This document shows, in pieces, positions 9,256-19,287 of a stretch of DNA of 64,000 nucleotides. The DNA is taken from assembly GCA_977006965.1 (NCBI GenBank), contig OZ345352.1:2108001-2172000 (forward strand), read 5' to 3'. Source of the DNA: Phymatolithon calcareum. Its lineage: Eukaryota > Rhodophyta > Florideophyceae > Hapalidiales. Each line of letters starts with the position of its first letter. The stretch's first letter is position 1. The position numbers and the translations under genes are program-made. The notes beneath the pieces were generated by a model that saw only the letters and a program-made list of their open reading frames with translations, did no database searches and was not told the origin of the DNA.

Positions 9256-10172
9256 AAGGGTGCCTCGTTGAGTGCAGACATTACTGGTCCGATCACCCAC
9301 GGCCAGTCTTGAGGTCCGAGTTTCCACTCTGACAGCAATGCTAGACAAGATGCGAAGATGTGACGCATGCAGGATTCCACAGTGCCGTTGGTCCATGGTG
9401 AGTACGCAACTGTGACTTTGTGCTGGATTTTGTAGTCACGTGCCAGTGTAATCATAATTTCGCTCTTGAAGTGAGATGCTTGGTCACTAACCCAGTAGGA
9501 CATGGTAGTAAAAAGTCATATCCATCTGGATATTTCGGCTTCTGTTGTTGCTGCATCTGCGGTAACCGTAGGATACAGCCATGTATACGACGACAAATAA
9601 CCACGCACCACCAAAACATATTTGACACTCTTAGATCTCATGCCCATATAAAGAAAGTCAAAATGTAGAATTTCGTTCGGTTTCGATGCATCTAGTGTCA
9701 TCGAGAGAGGTCTCGGAATGCGGTTTCCTCGCTTTGCAGCCATACAATGAATGCAGTTCTTGACGAACTACTTGCAATCATCTTTCAAGTGAAACGTTTC
9801 AGAAAAAGCACTAGTCGTGCTTTCCACTACGCGATGCCCAGAGCAGCCGCAATGTGCCACAACCAACAGCTTTAACTGGATGTCGCTTGAATCATTTGGG
9901 ATCCAAGTTCGATCATTTAGGCACCATGTTCCGTCTGAGTCTTTGTAAGAGTTCTTAGCCAAATGTTTTTTCGCCTTAATTTTGGGCCTCTGGATCATCG
10001 GGTATGATGGCAATTCAAATTTATCGTCCAGCGGAGATTGTATGATGACTCGTTTTAAGATCACTGTTATTATTCGGCGTGCTCTGCGCTTGCCGCAATA
10101 CCACACGACCCATCTGGTCATTATGTCCGCCATGCTGTTCTTGTCAAAAGACACATGTTCAATTGTGTACAT
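9246..10172 (-). pseudogene. gypsy integrase zinc-binding and catalytic core, broken into three frames
   Basis: The zinc finger is split: LLVVAHCGCSGHRVVE gives the two histidines (9768-10172). After an in-frame stop comes NCIHCMAAKRG with the CxxC pair. The core follows: LHFDFLYMGMRSKSVKYVLV holds the first aspartate (9516-9743), SDQASHFKSEIM the second, and AYSPWTNGTVES the glutamate (9246-9503). All three DDE positions are therefore visible. Upstream, the RNase H to integrase linker has MYTIEHVSFDKNSMADIMTR-type sequence. Stops and frameshifts mean no protein is made. Confidence 0.8.
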
Positions 10173-10382
10173 GAATCAGGAGAAGTATAAATCCCAGCAC
10201 TGCACTTTGGACACGATGTGCTTTCCCAGTATCAGCTCCATTGCCTGCGGGCTGTACACAAACAGCAGATTGCGATGATCCGTGAAAACATGCACATCAT
10301 GTTCTGCGGCCAACATATAGTCCAGCTTCAAGAAGACTTGGTAGATTGAGAATGCTTCCTTCTCAAAAGTACTCCAACCATA

Positions 10383-11743
10383 TTACGTATCGTTGAACGT
10401 ACCGCTCAAAAAAGCGAGTACTTCCTGTTGTTGATCCAGTTGCTGTTTTTGCAGCTCTTCAGGATCACATTGGGTACATACTGCTGCCGAATGTTCTTCG
10501 GATGCGTCCGTGAAGACACATAAAGTTTTCGAACTATCGCTGTGTGACAGAGCGACTGCTCTGCGGAGTTGTTCTTGAAGGCAGTCGAATAAATCGGTGT
10601 GGCTTTGGTTCCAACCTAGTTCAGTCAGTTTGAAAGATTGGATTGATTTTTTCCGTGATACAGATTTCTTGTGGCCTCCTCCAATAACAGTCGAAGTGGA
10701 TGAATCCTTTCGGCGAAGTCTGGTATGCAATTTGACATCCATTGCAAGCAATGAAGGTACTGACATAGCTCGGATGCGACAACTGGATAATGTGCTTTCA
10801 TCAACCCACTTAATCTTTGTGAGTCGCACCGTACTCCGTCACCGCCGATAACGCGACCGCACCAACGCACGCACAGAGTGTACAGCACTAACTTTGTAGC
10901 TGATATTTTGAGACGTTTTTCTTGGCACGTCTTGAAAAAATGTTCAATCACATGCAATAGACCCTCCTCCGTTCGATTATGTAGGAGGAAGTCATCCATC
11001 CATGCTTTCAAGTGATCTCGTATATCCTTGAAAAAGGTTCAACCTTAGATTGGAAGTTAGTGCCACTATTTGTGGCACCGTGCAAAGTTCTTTTTGAACT
11101 TTAAGTCCCATTTGGCGTCATGAAGCTGTGGTACTCCTGACTCTCTTCTGATAACGGTAGTTGCCAATAGCTGCTACAAAAATCGACGGTAGCGAAATGT
11201 CTGCTGCCTGAGAGATCCAGTAAATCACTGTCAATATGACGCATCGGCCAGGCCCCAGGAGTGGTGCATGCGTTTACCCGGTGAAGGTCAAATGTGAGAC
11301 TAAAGTGTGCAGGTGATCCCTTTTGCACTAGGGGCGGGGCTGCAACCCACGATGAATTTGGTTTTCCGGCGAACAAAACCATATTCTTCATGCTTATCCA
11401 CATATTTATCTATGAATTCACCCTGATCTGGGGTGTACCAAAGCGATTTGGCCATGTGAGGTGTGTTTCTTGGTCTTAGGCGCCAGTTGTGCTGGTGTAT
11501 CATCTCCAAGCTGGATTCTGAAGATATCACTGTAGGTTCGGAGCATTTATTCAATCTTTCTGCTCCGCTTGGGCTTATACCATTGTCAATAGCGTTTTGC
11601 AGTAAATCATTGAGGAAGCGATTGTGCTCTTCAACAGAGTCTTTCCCGAATTCTAGCCAGCTTCCTTCTTCTGGGTCAAATGTATTTTTCTCCTCAAAAC
11701 GTCGGTCAGCATGATAGACTCTATTCGACAAGTAGCGAGCCAC
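10383..11743 (-). pseudogene. gypsy reverse transcriptase and RNase H, broken frames
   Basis: From upstream: a linker (NRFLNDLLQNAIDNGI, 11300-11743), then fingers/palm LTFDLHRVNACTTPGAWPMR with HIDSDLLDLSGSRHFATVDF (11101-11403; the first catalytic aspartate is in ATVDF), then WMDDFLLHN with the active-site DD (near 10990-11010), connection domain WMSNCIPDFAERIHPLRLLL, and RNase H motif LCVFTDASEEHSAAV (near 10495-10530). The usual YxDD is replaced by WMDD, as in several gypsy families. At least two frameshifts separate these blocks. A gap without recognisable coding at about 11015-11100 probably holds the missing palm part. Confidence 0.8.
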
Positions 11744-11864
11744 AGTTCCTGTAGGGTAGTTTTTCTCAGGTAACAGGTCATGTGCACTGATCTCTAGCCC
11801 AATTTTGTCACATTCCGCTTCAAGAACTCCCTTATTGTCCAGGTCCAGCGCATAAAGTAAGGGC

Positions 11865-12290
11865 TGTCAGAGTAATGGCGTGTCCATTTCTGTGGCGTCC
11901 AACGCCACCATCATACTCTCCATTACTCTCCATTTCCTATAAAACTAGCTCCCTCGAATTGTCATTACAGCTTGCATTTACAGCAAGCCCTTGCAGATAG
12001 CATTATAGTCATTAGAGTACCGTAGGTTTCGATGCGTACTTACACCATGAAGGATCCCCAAGGGCAAACCCTAGAACCGCTGCTTACAGCTGCTTCACAC
12101 TGCTTACAGCTTATATTTGCTTACACTGCAAGAATTACAGTGGCGGCGCCTGCTGCCGGCTAGGGAAGCCGCGAAGCGGCTTCCAGATTCTTCCATTGGT
12201 CCATTTCTCATACTACCAAGTCATTCTTTGATCCAAATCTTTTTCTATAAAGGTCGCCGCTTCGCGGTGCCCTCGGCTTTTGGCCAGGTA
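11865..12290 (+). mobile_element. LTR-like insertion between gypsy protease and reverse transcriptase
   Basis: The gypsy frame is interrupted from 11865. A 273 bp unit TGTCAGAG...AATTACA (11865-12137) has a TATAAAA at 11938 and is followed by G and TGGCGGCGCCTGCTGCCGG, which resembles a tRNA primer-binding site of LTR elements. I therefore suspect an LTR plus leader of a second retrotransposon in plus orientation. No clear target duplication or second LTR was found, and the end at 12290 is approximate. At 12162-12182 there is a perfect hairpin (GGAAGCCGC, GAA, GCGGCTTCC) and at 12255-12266 its near-complement GCCGCTTCGCGG. Confidence 0.4.
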
Positions 12291-12327
12291 ACAACCCGAC
12301 CACAGACAGTGTGCCAACTTGTGCGTT

Positions 12328-12780
12328 TCAAACCCCACAATCTCTCCGGTTCAGACTTCCTTCCCACTTCAGGTCACGGATTTTTAGCGACTTGCTGTGT
12401 CGAATTCTGTGCTCAGTTGTAACAGTAGCCACGCGGTCGTACGTCACAAGCAATTCTTCCTTGTTTTCTGATTCCTTGACGGCGACATAAAGTTTTCGCG
12501 GACGACTGAATTTCTGCACCTCCACATTTGGACCTTGCGCCAACAAATCAGCCAGTAGATCACGATATATCAAATTTATGTCGGAGCCACTGTCAGCATA
12601 TACGTTTCTTGGAACACAGTTGGCGAATGATGCCATTATCATTGTGCCTTTTCCTTCGTCTAATCCTGTTTCCATATCGCTTGACGGAGAACCAATCTTT
12701 TTGACATTTTTGATAGCTTTTCGTTTTTCACGATACTCTTTCATCACATTCTCTGCTTCTTCGGGCATGTAATTGGACAC
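12328..12780 (-). pseudogene. gypsy aspartic protease region
   Basis: 150 codons remain open. The protease active-site motif is YADSGSDINLIYRDLLADLL (D-S-G). It is preceded by a basic, lysine-rich stretch (MKEYREKRKAIKNVKKIGSP) and followed by a beta-rich part (RKLYVAVKESENKEELLVTY). In active relatives the enzyme processes the Gag-Pol polyprotein in the particle. It lies between gag (13108-13407) and the reverse transcriptase, as expected for gypsy. Downstream coding is cut by the LTR-like insertion. Confidence 0.65.
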
Positions 12781-13107
12781 TGTTTCATGAAACGGCGCAT
12801 CCCCTTATTAGCGTGTGTTTTGTTACAGCACAACGGTATGTTGGACTCTTTGGGCTTGTGCCGCCGCCTTCTGTGGTATTCTTAGACGGATGCTTCTGTT
12901 GGTCTTGCTTTTAGCTGCTAGAGGACTTCGGTTTGTGATATGCCACTTTGTCCTGAATTACAGCCTCTTTGCACAGTAGTGCAATATATTTTCTCAGTTC
13001 CCTCTTCAATCCACCTTGGAATTCCAAGTGTGTTGCCACGGCATCTTTGATGTTTTGAGGATAGAGATACGATGGGATAAACTTAATAGTTTTCTCAGGG
13101 TTTCTGG

Positions 13108-13407
13108 TTATGAAGTCTCCATAACCGATAGCCTACAGCCTTGAAAAATGTCATTGCATAGCTGCAACATCGGAGACTTGGGCTCTGCGATCTCCATGGG
13201 AACACGAAGACTTCTCAGCGCGGCTTTCATGACGTTTGGATTAACTTCGTCATCGTCTTTGCTCTTCAACAAACTCTTGATGTATGCTTCGATATGATTT
13301 GACGTAAGGTTTTCGAGTAACATAATAGCTGCAATATCCTCGAATCCGCCCAGAAAGTGCATGTTTTCTAGAAGAGTCCTGTCGATAGACACCTTGTAGG
13401 ACGCCAC
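13108..13407 (-). pseudogene. gypsy gag remnant
   Basis: 99 codons: SIDRTLLENMHFLGGFEDIA, IMLLENLTSNHIEAYIKSLL, a DDDEVNPNVMKAALRSL segment and a C-terminal DIFQGCRLSVMETS. No zinc knuckle is visible in this piece. The position between the 5' LTR and the protease, and the helical, charged composition, support a capsid-like gag remnant. Sequence 12790-13107 between it and the protease is coding debris in broken frames. Function inferred from position only. Confidence 0.5.
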
Positions 13408-13666
13408 CGATATTGAAGGGGTCTCTTTTTGTTTTTCAGCAACCTCTTCTTCATACCGTGTGCGCTCCTTTAGGAATGTCGCGTCGTTCTTCGGGTCTAC
13501 ACTTCAAAACACCGGAGGTCTTACTGGCTGAAAAAGAGCAACATTTGCATTGGTAGTTGCTTCACTTTCTTCTTCCGAATTCATCCTTCGCGAAGCCGAT
13601 CGTGCTGTCACCATACACGACCAACAGACGCAACTTCATTTTTGCTGCAGGCGAGACGAAAATTTC

Positions 13667-13962
13667 TGTGATCGTTCTTCTGTGTCTGTCGACTACTCAG
13701 ATCCCTTTTGTGAGAGTGATAACTTTATTGTTTGGTTCAGGCAAGGTTGTTACTTACACCAATTCGGCAGCGCTTCAATACGTGTATCCACACTTTCCGA
13801 TTGCCCGAATTAGGTGTACATTGCGTGCCCTATGTGGCCTTCACAATGAAACCGTTACATGTTCAAATCTAGCTATTACGCGTAGCCTGATATAGGCACA
13901 TGCACTTGTTGCAAACAACGCGCCAGGAACACTACCCATGCATTAAGCGCTATGGGTTTACA
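13667..13962 (-). repeat. 5' LTR of the gypsy element
   Basis: Partner of 8147-8501. In element orientation it starts TGTAAACCCATAGCGC and ends CGATCACA. No clear tRNA-complementary primer site starting TGG follows it; the next bases are GAAATTTTCGTC. Confidence 0.8.
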
Positions 13963-15600
13963 GTCTTAGTCTGAATTCTGTAACTCGCAACTTTTCTCCA
14001 GTTTACGGTGGATGACGATGTCGTGAAGGAGACTATTTTGAATCCAATGACTTCCGTTGCCATACCAAGACATATGAACATGGCAAAGCAAAACCAGGTC
14101 TAACAGAGACACAGAGGTTTTTTGTGACAATTATTAGCATCGATGAAATCCTGAACGAGCCCCCACCAGTACTGTACGGACGACATAGTACCTTGTTCAC
14201 TTGATTGCAGGGTGAATGTGACGCACCGGAGGTACTCGGAGAACCTCTCTCTGGTCATCCCACGGTTTGAAAATTAAGGAGCGAGGATATACTTGTCCCC
14301 CATGGTAGACTTCCAAAAATCTCTTCGTGCCGAACTCATGAGGAGGAGTATTGCGAAAAGCTTAGCCTCCGTTCTTCCTATTCGTTTCAGCTTAGCGGAT
14401 ACCTAAGCAAAAATTGTTCGCAGGTGCACTCGGTGAAACATCGTCATGAAGTAATCGTACGGTGTGTGGAATCCGATGCCACCGTTCTCGAATATAACAT
14501 CTCTATTTATAGTGCGAACTTTCAAGAACTTTTGCGGAATCCTTCCCCCAATTGTACATAGAACTTGGCTCTCGAACTGTGACACTCCATGAGCAAATAT
14601 ACTCTGCTCACGGTCTGGCGCAATGACATTAAGCTCCTCTTGCGATTATTGGTCCCAAGAATCATGCAGGGTGTAGGCGAGGGAACTCGCAAGAGGGGGT
14701 TCAGAGCTCCTGTTGATTGTATAGTAGGTTTGTATTGCCTTCTGTCGAGAGTGTGGTTGATGCTGAACGCAAAACTCGGCGTTTGGCGAAGAAGATGTTC
14801 GACCGCGAGTACTGTATGCCGTCGTTCGAGATACAGAATTTTACCTGCTGGGACTCGATACTGTATCGAGTAGATTTTTATTGATTGCTAGATACAGTGC
14901 AATTCGATTTGCAAGTAGCAGTCCCGGCGATTGTCTGCAAGTTGTATTGCAAGTTGATAGCCTGCATTTATGACATGGGCCACGTCACGCAGCGCTGTAT
15001 CCACACGTGGACTGAACGCCACGTCAGTACCGTAAACACTTGAATTGTTGCTCTACGTTTGTGACTATGATGGATTCGGCATAATACGTACCGAGATGGT
15101 ACAGTATAAATTAGAGAGTGCATGACATGCACTACATTGTGTCCGCTCAACACAGTCAAACATTTTGCAATTCGTATTGCAAGTAGGCGGGTTTTTTGCA
15201 GTCCCACTCCAGTACAAGTAGATTGCAGTATACTGCAAGTCCAGTATACTGGATAGGACCCCTGTCGATACAAGATTTCGAGAGCAACAAGCGCCTTTGT
15301 CAGCCTTCCCTGCCTTGATATTGACAATCTTAATAGTCTTAATCTTAGTCCTTTCGATTGGTTTCTGAACAAGGACCTATTTCAAGCGAAGTGACGTGCT
15401 CGAGCGACCCTTCATTTCATCAACTCGCACCTCTTCAACCGTGCCGATTACCTTTTTTGAACTGGAAAACGCTCCGTATAATCCGCAGCACTGTGCAGGA
15501 CTTGTCACTGATGTTGCTTTGGTGTGTACGGCTGCACCGACCACTCGGCGCTGGTCTTTTTCTCGAGGCATGGCAGATGCGTTTTTTTCTGATTGACCAG
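13963..15600 (-). pseudogene. PB2 transposase remnants, N-terminal side
   Basis: Minus-strand fragments parallel those of PB1 and PB3: QFESQVLCTIGGRIPQKFLK with GFHTPYDYFMTMFHRV (14403-14585) and, closer to the right end, a VEEVRVDEMKGRSSTSLRLK segment (15377-15571). The latter is the same N-terminal block as KINGRA...VKWVL in PB1 and PB3. Many frameshifts separate them. Between 14780 and 15290 there is extra sequence rich in GTATTGCAAGT and CAGTATACTG-type short repeats that PB3 lacks. Confidence 0.5.
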
Positions 15601-15980
15601 CAGATTTTCGTTCCTACCGGCGAACGACGCGGTTGTAAGGCAGTAAACGGAGTACTCCCCACCAAGAACAAAATGTCGCCTTTCCGAATCTGGCGCTCAA
15701 AATCTGTTCCGCATTCTTTTTACGAACTTTTTTGAGCTTTTAAATGCACCATCAATTGAAGGAATTTCCCTCAATTGACGGTGTTCGTCACATTGACACT
15801 AGAGAACCTTGAAAGAAAAAGACCGACGATTAATCAAGTAGCAAACTCGACGATAAAGCAGGTAAGTTAGAACTATGCCGACCTGACTCAAGTTGGGACA
15901 CATGGTACCTTTCAATAAAACCCACTTAATTACGAGTGCTGAGAGCAAACATAGCTACATCCGTGCAAGCTACAGTAATA

Positions 15981-16339
15981 CCAGGGGAATGTTATGGGGG
16001 GGAGTAACACTGATTTTTTTTGTTTCAAAACCTGTCTGCAAAAGCATGACATTGATGTGCCGGCAAAAATTATGAGTTCAGGCTGTATCAATAATAACTC
16101 TTGTTTACAGAATATTTCCATTGTTTTTCACCACAAAATCGAATACTGCAACGAGAGCGACCGCTACATTGGCAACTCCCAATGTTCCGGGAACGAGGGC
16201 CATATTTTCAGCTTTCATGCTCCTTTTTATGAAGCAATTAATCCCTGCAAAATTATATCAAACACACACTATAGACGCAAATCCAAAAAATCGGTATGAT
16301 AAGGGGTTCGTGTTACTCCCCCCCATAACACTCCCCTGG
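15981..16339. mobile_element. 359 bp MITE-like element with ~30 bp terminal inverted repeats and TAATA duplication
   Basis: Ends are CCAGGGGAATGTTATGGG... and its complement, with one mismatch over about 30 bp (extending through GGGGGGGAGTAACAC). TAATA is duplicated at 15976-15980 and 16340-16344. Copy 2 shows the empty site (AAAGTAATACATAAGG near 47370). There is no transposase inside. I could not match the CCAGGGG terminus plus 5 bp duplication to a named superfamily. Confidence 0.85.
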
Positions 16340-16499
16340 TAATACATAAGGCAAACTTCCCCACTATCATACAGTAAAACATAAATGCAACCGGACTCTA
16401 GGTATTCATTTCTGGTCTATCAAAATAAACAGTCAATTTGAAAGAAACGCCAAGCGTACCCTCGGCTGTATAAAAGAGATTAATGAAAACTGACCAATG

Positions 16500-17802
16500 A
16501 AATAGTTTATCCTGTTGACACGAGGCCGGCATATACAGTATGTTGGCCCATCATTGGTACACCTATCATATGATACGGCTCCGTTATGCCCAGGGACGTT
16601 GATTCTGCTGCTGCTCTCCCCATCATCATCAAAATATTCCTCAATTCATGCCCAGCAAGCGCATTCATTCTCAAGCTCTCTCCGAAAAAATCCCAGCGAG
16701 ATTTTTGGTAACACCCGAACGAAAAGACTCTCCCTCGTTCAAGCTCAGGTGCCATCCTTTCAAGCGAGTGAAATTGCTCGATCAGTGATGTAAACTTCCA
16801 CTGGAATTTTTGCCGACAATCTGACGTCATTCGACGAGGAGAAGCTTTCCTGTCACTGCAATTTGTTGACCGTCTCAGCTGCGAATGCTCTCCACTTTGA
16901 ACCGTTGTGCTTTCTGCTCCAGCAGCGGCATAGAGATCTTTTCCCGAAAGCATGATCGTCCTCGATTCGCTGACCGCGATGGCTTCTCCGTGTTCATACC
17001 GATACGTCAACTGCGCGATCGAGTTGAAGAAATCTATACAAATCACCAAACTTTAGACGAGGCTCAATGCGACGGTGATGTGGATAAATTTATTTCCTTG
17101 CCTCGGTCTTGGAGACTTGGCGAATGCAGAAATCGGCACTTTTTTCGACGGATTGGTACGAGACCGTGGCTCGTCGCGTACGATGTTGTCTTTGCTTGGC
17201 GTCGAAACTCTGCCGCTGACGTTGACAGATCAGTCTACTTTCGTCCACCGAGCCTTCGTCTCGAGAAAGGAATGGACAAAGGAACAACTTCGTCCGCCTA
17301 GTTTTTCGCTGTCCGGCAAATGTGGATATTCGTCGGTGACATGCACAACGTGCTGACACTTTTAGGACGGAATAGCTCAAGATCTTCGTCGACATGGGCG
17401 CCGGTGATGTGACCGTCGATATCTTTTTCTTGTGGGAATTGAGTGAGTGGAAAATGGATCATGTTGTATTGTTGTTGGTGCATACCGCATGTGAGCCATG
17501 GCGAAGCGGAGAACTGGGTTTGCGGCCGACGCGTCATTGTGTCCTGTGCGCGTGCTCCTTGCGGTGGGAGCATTCGAATCGTTCATGTGCAAATCGTATA
17601 CTGGATTTGCTCCGGGAAACGCGAGGGCCGCTTGCGAACGATGGCAAAAACAGTACTTTTTCGAAATCGTCAGGCTTTCCAGGAAGTGAAAGGACGAGCG
17701 ACTCTCGCCCCGATGTTCTCTCTCGGCGCAGGAATCGCGGGAATTATTTACTGAAGTATATATCGTGTTGAAATTTATGGCCGTAATAAGGCTGGGCGTT
17801 CC
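16500..17802. other. conserved in both duplication copies; overlapping open frames, no assignable gene
   Basis: Open frames run on both strands here (e.g. minus 16507-17049, 180 codons; minus 17298-17573 with HFPLTQFPQEKDIDGHITGA; plus 17394-17771, 125 codons). The equivalent of the 180-codon frame is shortened in copy 2 (47812-48120) by small indels. The frames at 17298-17573 and 17394-17771 stay open in copy 2 (48412-48687, 48508-48885). With only a few percent divergence, open frames are expected to persist by chance. I recognise no domain. It might be a decayed or intron-bearing gene. Confidence 0.3.
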
Positions 17803-18215
17803 GCGCAATGGAATGCCGTGTGGCGCAATTGTTCACTTCTTGGGGAAGTTACGCTTTCGGAAAAGCCGATCGAGGGAATGCCAAATGCGAGTCAAGGCGA
17901 TGCCGAAGATTTTAGTATTTATTTCCCGAATGCGGTGAGTTCTACGCGTCTATGTCACCAATAGACTCATATGCCTTTTCCGGCAGCAACTTCCGATTCA
18001 TTCATGTGCACTGGACTTTCTGCGCAATGGAATGCCGTGTGGCGCAATTGCTCGCTTCTTGGGGAAGTTACGCTTCCGGAAATGCCGATCGAGGGAAGGC
18101 GATGCCGAAGACATTAGTATTTATATCCCGAATGCGGTGAGATCTACGCGTCTATGTCACCAATGGGCTCACATGCCTATTCCGGCAGCAACTTCCGATT
18201 CATTCACATGCGAAA
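17803..18215. repeat. tandem duplication, two ~219 bp units
   Basis: GCGCAATGGAATGCCGTGTG starts units at 17803 and 18022. Each runs through GAAGTTACGCTT, TATGTCACCAAT and GGCAGCAACTTCCGATTCATTC. The same pair exists in copy 2 at 48917 and 49128, so the tandem predates the segmental duplication. An older, weaker relative of the unit end may lie at about 17570-17630 (CGAATCGTTCATGTGCAAAT). Confidence 0.75.
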
Positions 18216-19287
18216 TGGACACTTGGTTTGGTCCGAGAAACGTGGCGACATTTTCGAGAGGACATTGCGTGAAGCGCCAAAAATGCAACTGCCTTTCGAA
18301 ATGACCCAGGGTGGCATGCTTGCTCGCATTTTCCGGTAGCTCAGTGTTCTTTCAGGGAACGGCAGAGAAAAACGTGGAAATCGTACGGGGTCGGTATAAA
18401 ATTTTGTTTACCTCTGCCGTGTCACGCGTTTTTCCGGCAAATGTCAAACTTCCCATGCCATTCTCTCGAGACAAAACGGCTGTCAAACTTTCACATATCA
18501 ACGGGTAGTTGTATTATGCATTCTTGGCATGCGGTTGAGCATGATAATACCAGGAGAGCTAGAATTAAAAAGTGGTACTTTTGTGGTTAGCTTAATTGCG
18601 GAATGTAAACGATGTAAACGAGCTGGATGCACTGCGCAGAAGCCTTCTGAAAATAGACGAGCAAAGTCAATACAAGACCATAAGGACAGCGCAGATTAGA
18701 GCAAAATGTAAGAAAGACGTCGTTTCGAATGGGGGACACTTAGACTCGTGCGATAGAATAGCGATTGAAAGGGCTTGCGCGTGAGGGCCGTTTTCGCATG
18801 ACGGACATAGCCTTCGGATCATGCTCCGTTTCTCTTCTTGACATTACGGTTGTTGCCCTTCTTAGCCAGCGAGTGGTGAGCAGCAGAGACGGATTCCGTG
18901 AGATGCAAATCCGGATGAGCGGATGGATCCTTGACGTGGACGCGCGGCGCCGGGTGCCGAGATTGCACCTCTGGTCATGACAGGCGTCACTTGATGCTCC
19001 ATGTCGAATGCTGTTCCCGACGTGTGGTTAGACTTTGTTTGACGTTAGACCATGTCATGGTCACGAAGGAGTTAGAAAAAAGGAACAGCGTCGGGAGGCT
19101 CCGATTAAAGAGTGTCCTAGTTCTAGGGATTCCGCATGGTGCTGCAAGCTCCCGCAGATCGCGTGCAATGGCTTTCAAAATTTGTTTCGCAACGTTGCGA
19201 CGGTGCTGTTAAGTTTGCCATCAATGGCGGTGCATTTTCGTTAGTTCGCTGACCAATGAGCTCCCAAGCCGCAGTGTTTCCCAGCCA

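Larger units (their letters stand above)
8147..13962 (-). mobile_element. Ty3/gypsy LTR retrotransposon, degenerate
   Basis: Two long terminal repeats (8147-8501 and 13667-13962) flank gag, protease, reverse transcriptase, RNase H and integrase remnants in gypsy order on the minus strand. The LTRs begin and end TGT...ACA in element orientation (left copy has one terminal change). GTCT is duplicated at 8143-8146 and 13963-13966. The internal region has many frameshifts, stops and a further inserted LTR-like piece at 11865-12290. The LTRs differ at many positions, so the insertion is old. The pol sequence resembles oomycete gypsy elements from memory. Confidence 0.85.
7621..15798 (-). mobile_element. 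piggyBac-like DNA transposon PB2, split by a gypsy retrotransposon
   Basis: Left end TGTCTTTGTGACGGG at 7621, right end CGTCACATTGACA closing at 15798, so the ends are imperfect inverted repeats; flanks are ATAG (7617-7620) and CTAG (15799-15802). CCCTCAATTGAGGG-type subterminal repeats occur at both ends. Transposase-like fragments lie at 7828-8146 and 13963-15600 on minus. The gypsy element 8147-13962 sits between them with a GTCT duplication. Without the gypsy the element is about 2.36 kb, similar to PB3. It is degenerate. Confidence 0.7.

Noticed and set aside
11865-12137. Solo LTR with a 5 bp target duplication
   Set aside because: The flanks (AGGGC and GTGGC) do not match well; the following primer-site-like sequence fits an LTR plus leader better.
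15799-15802. PB1 and PB2 as one composite element from 5228 to 15798
   Set aside because: Each has its own matching end pair (TGTCTAGTTTACT versus TGTCTTTGTGACG), and the sequence after 15802 does not continue the D locus seen at 44804.
17298-17808. Overlapping frames on both strands, open in both duplication copies
   Set aside because: The copies are too similar for openness to be informative, and no motif is recognisable on either strand.
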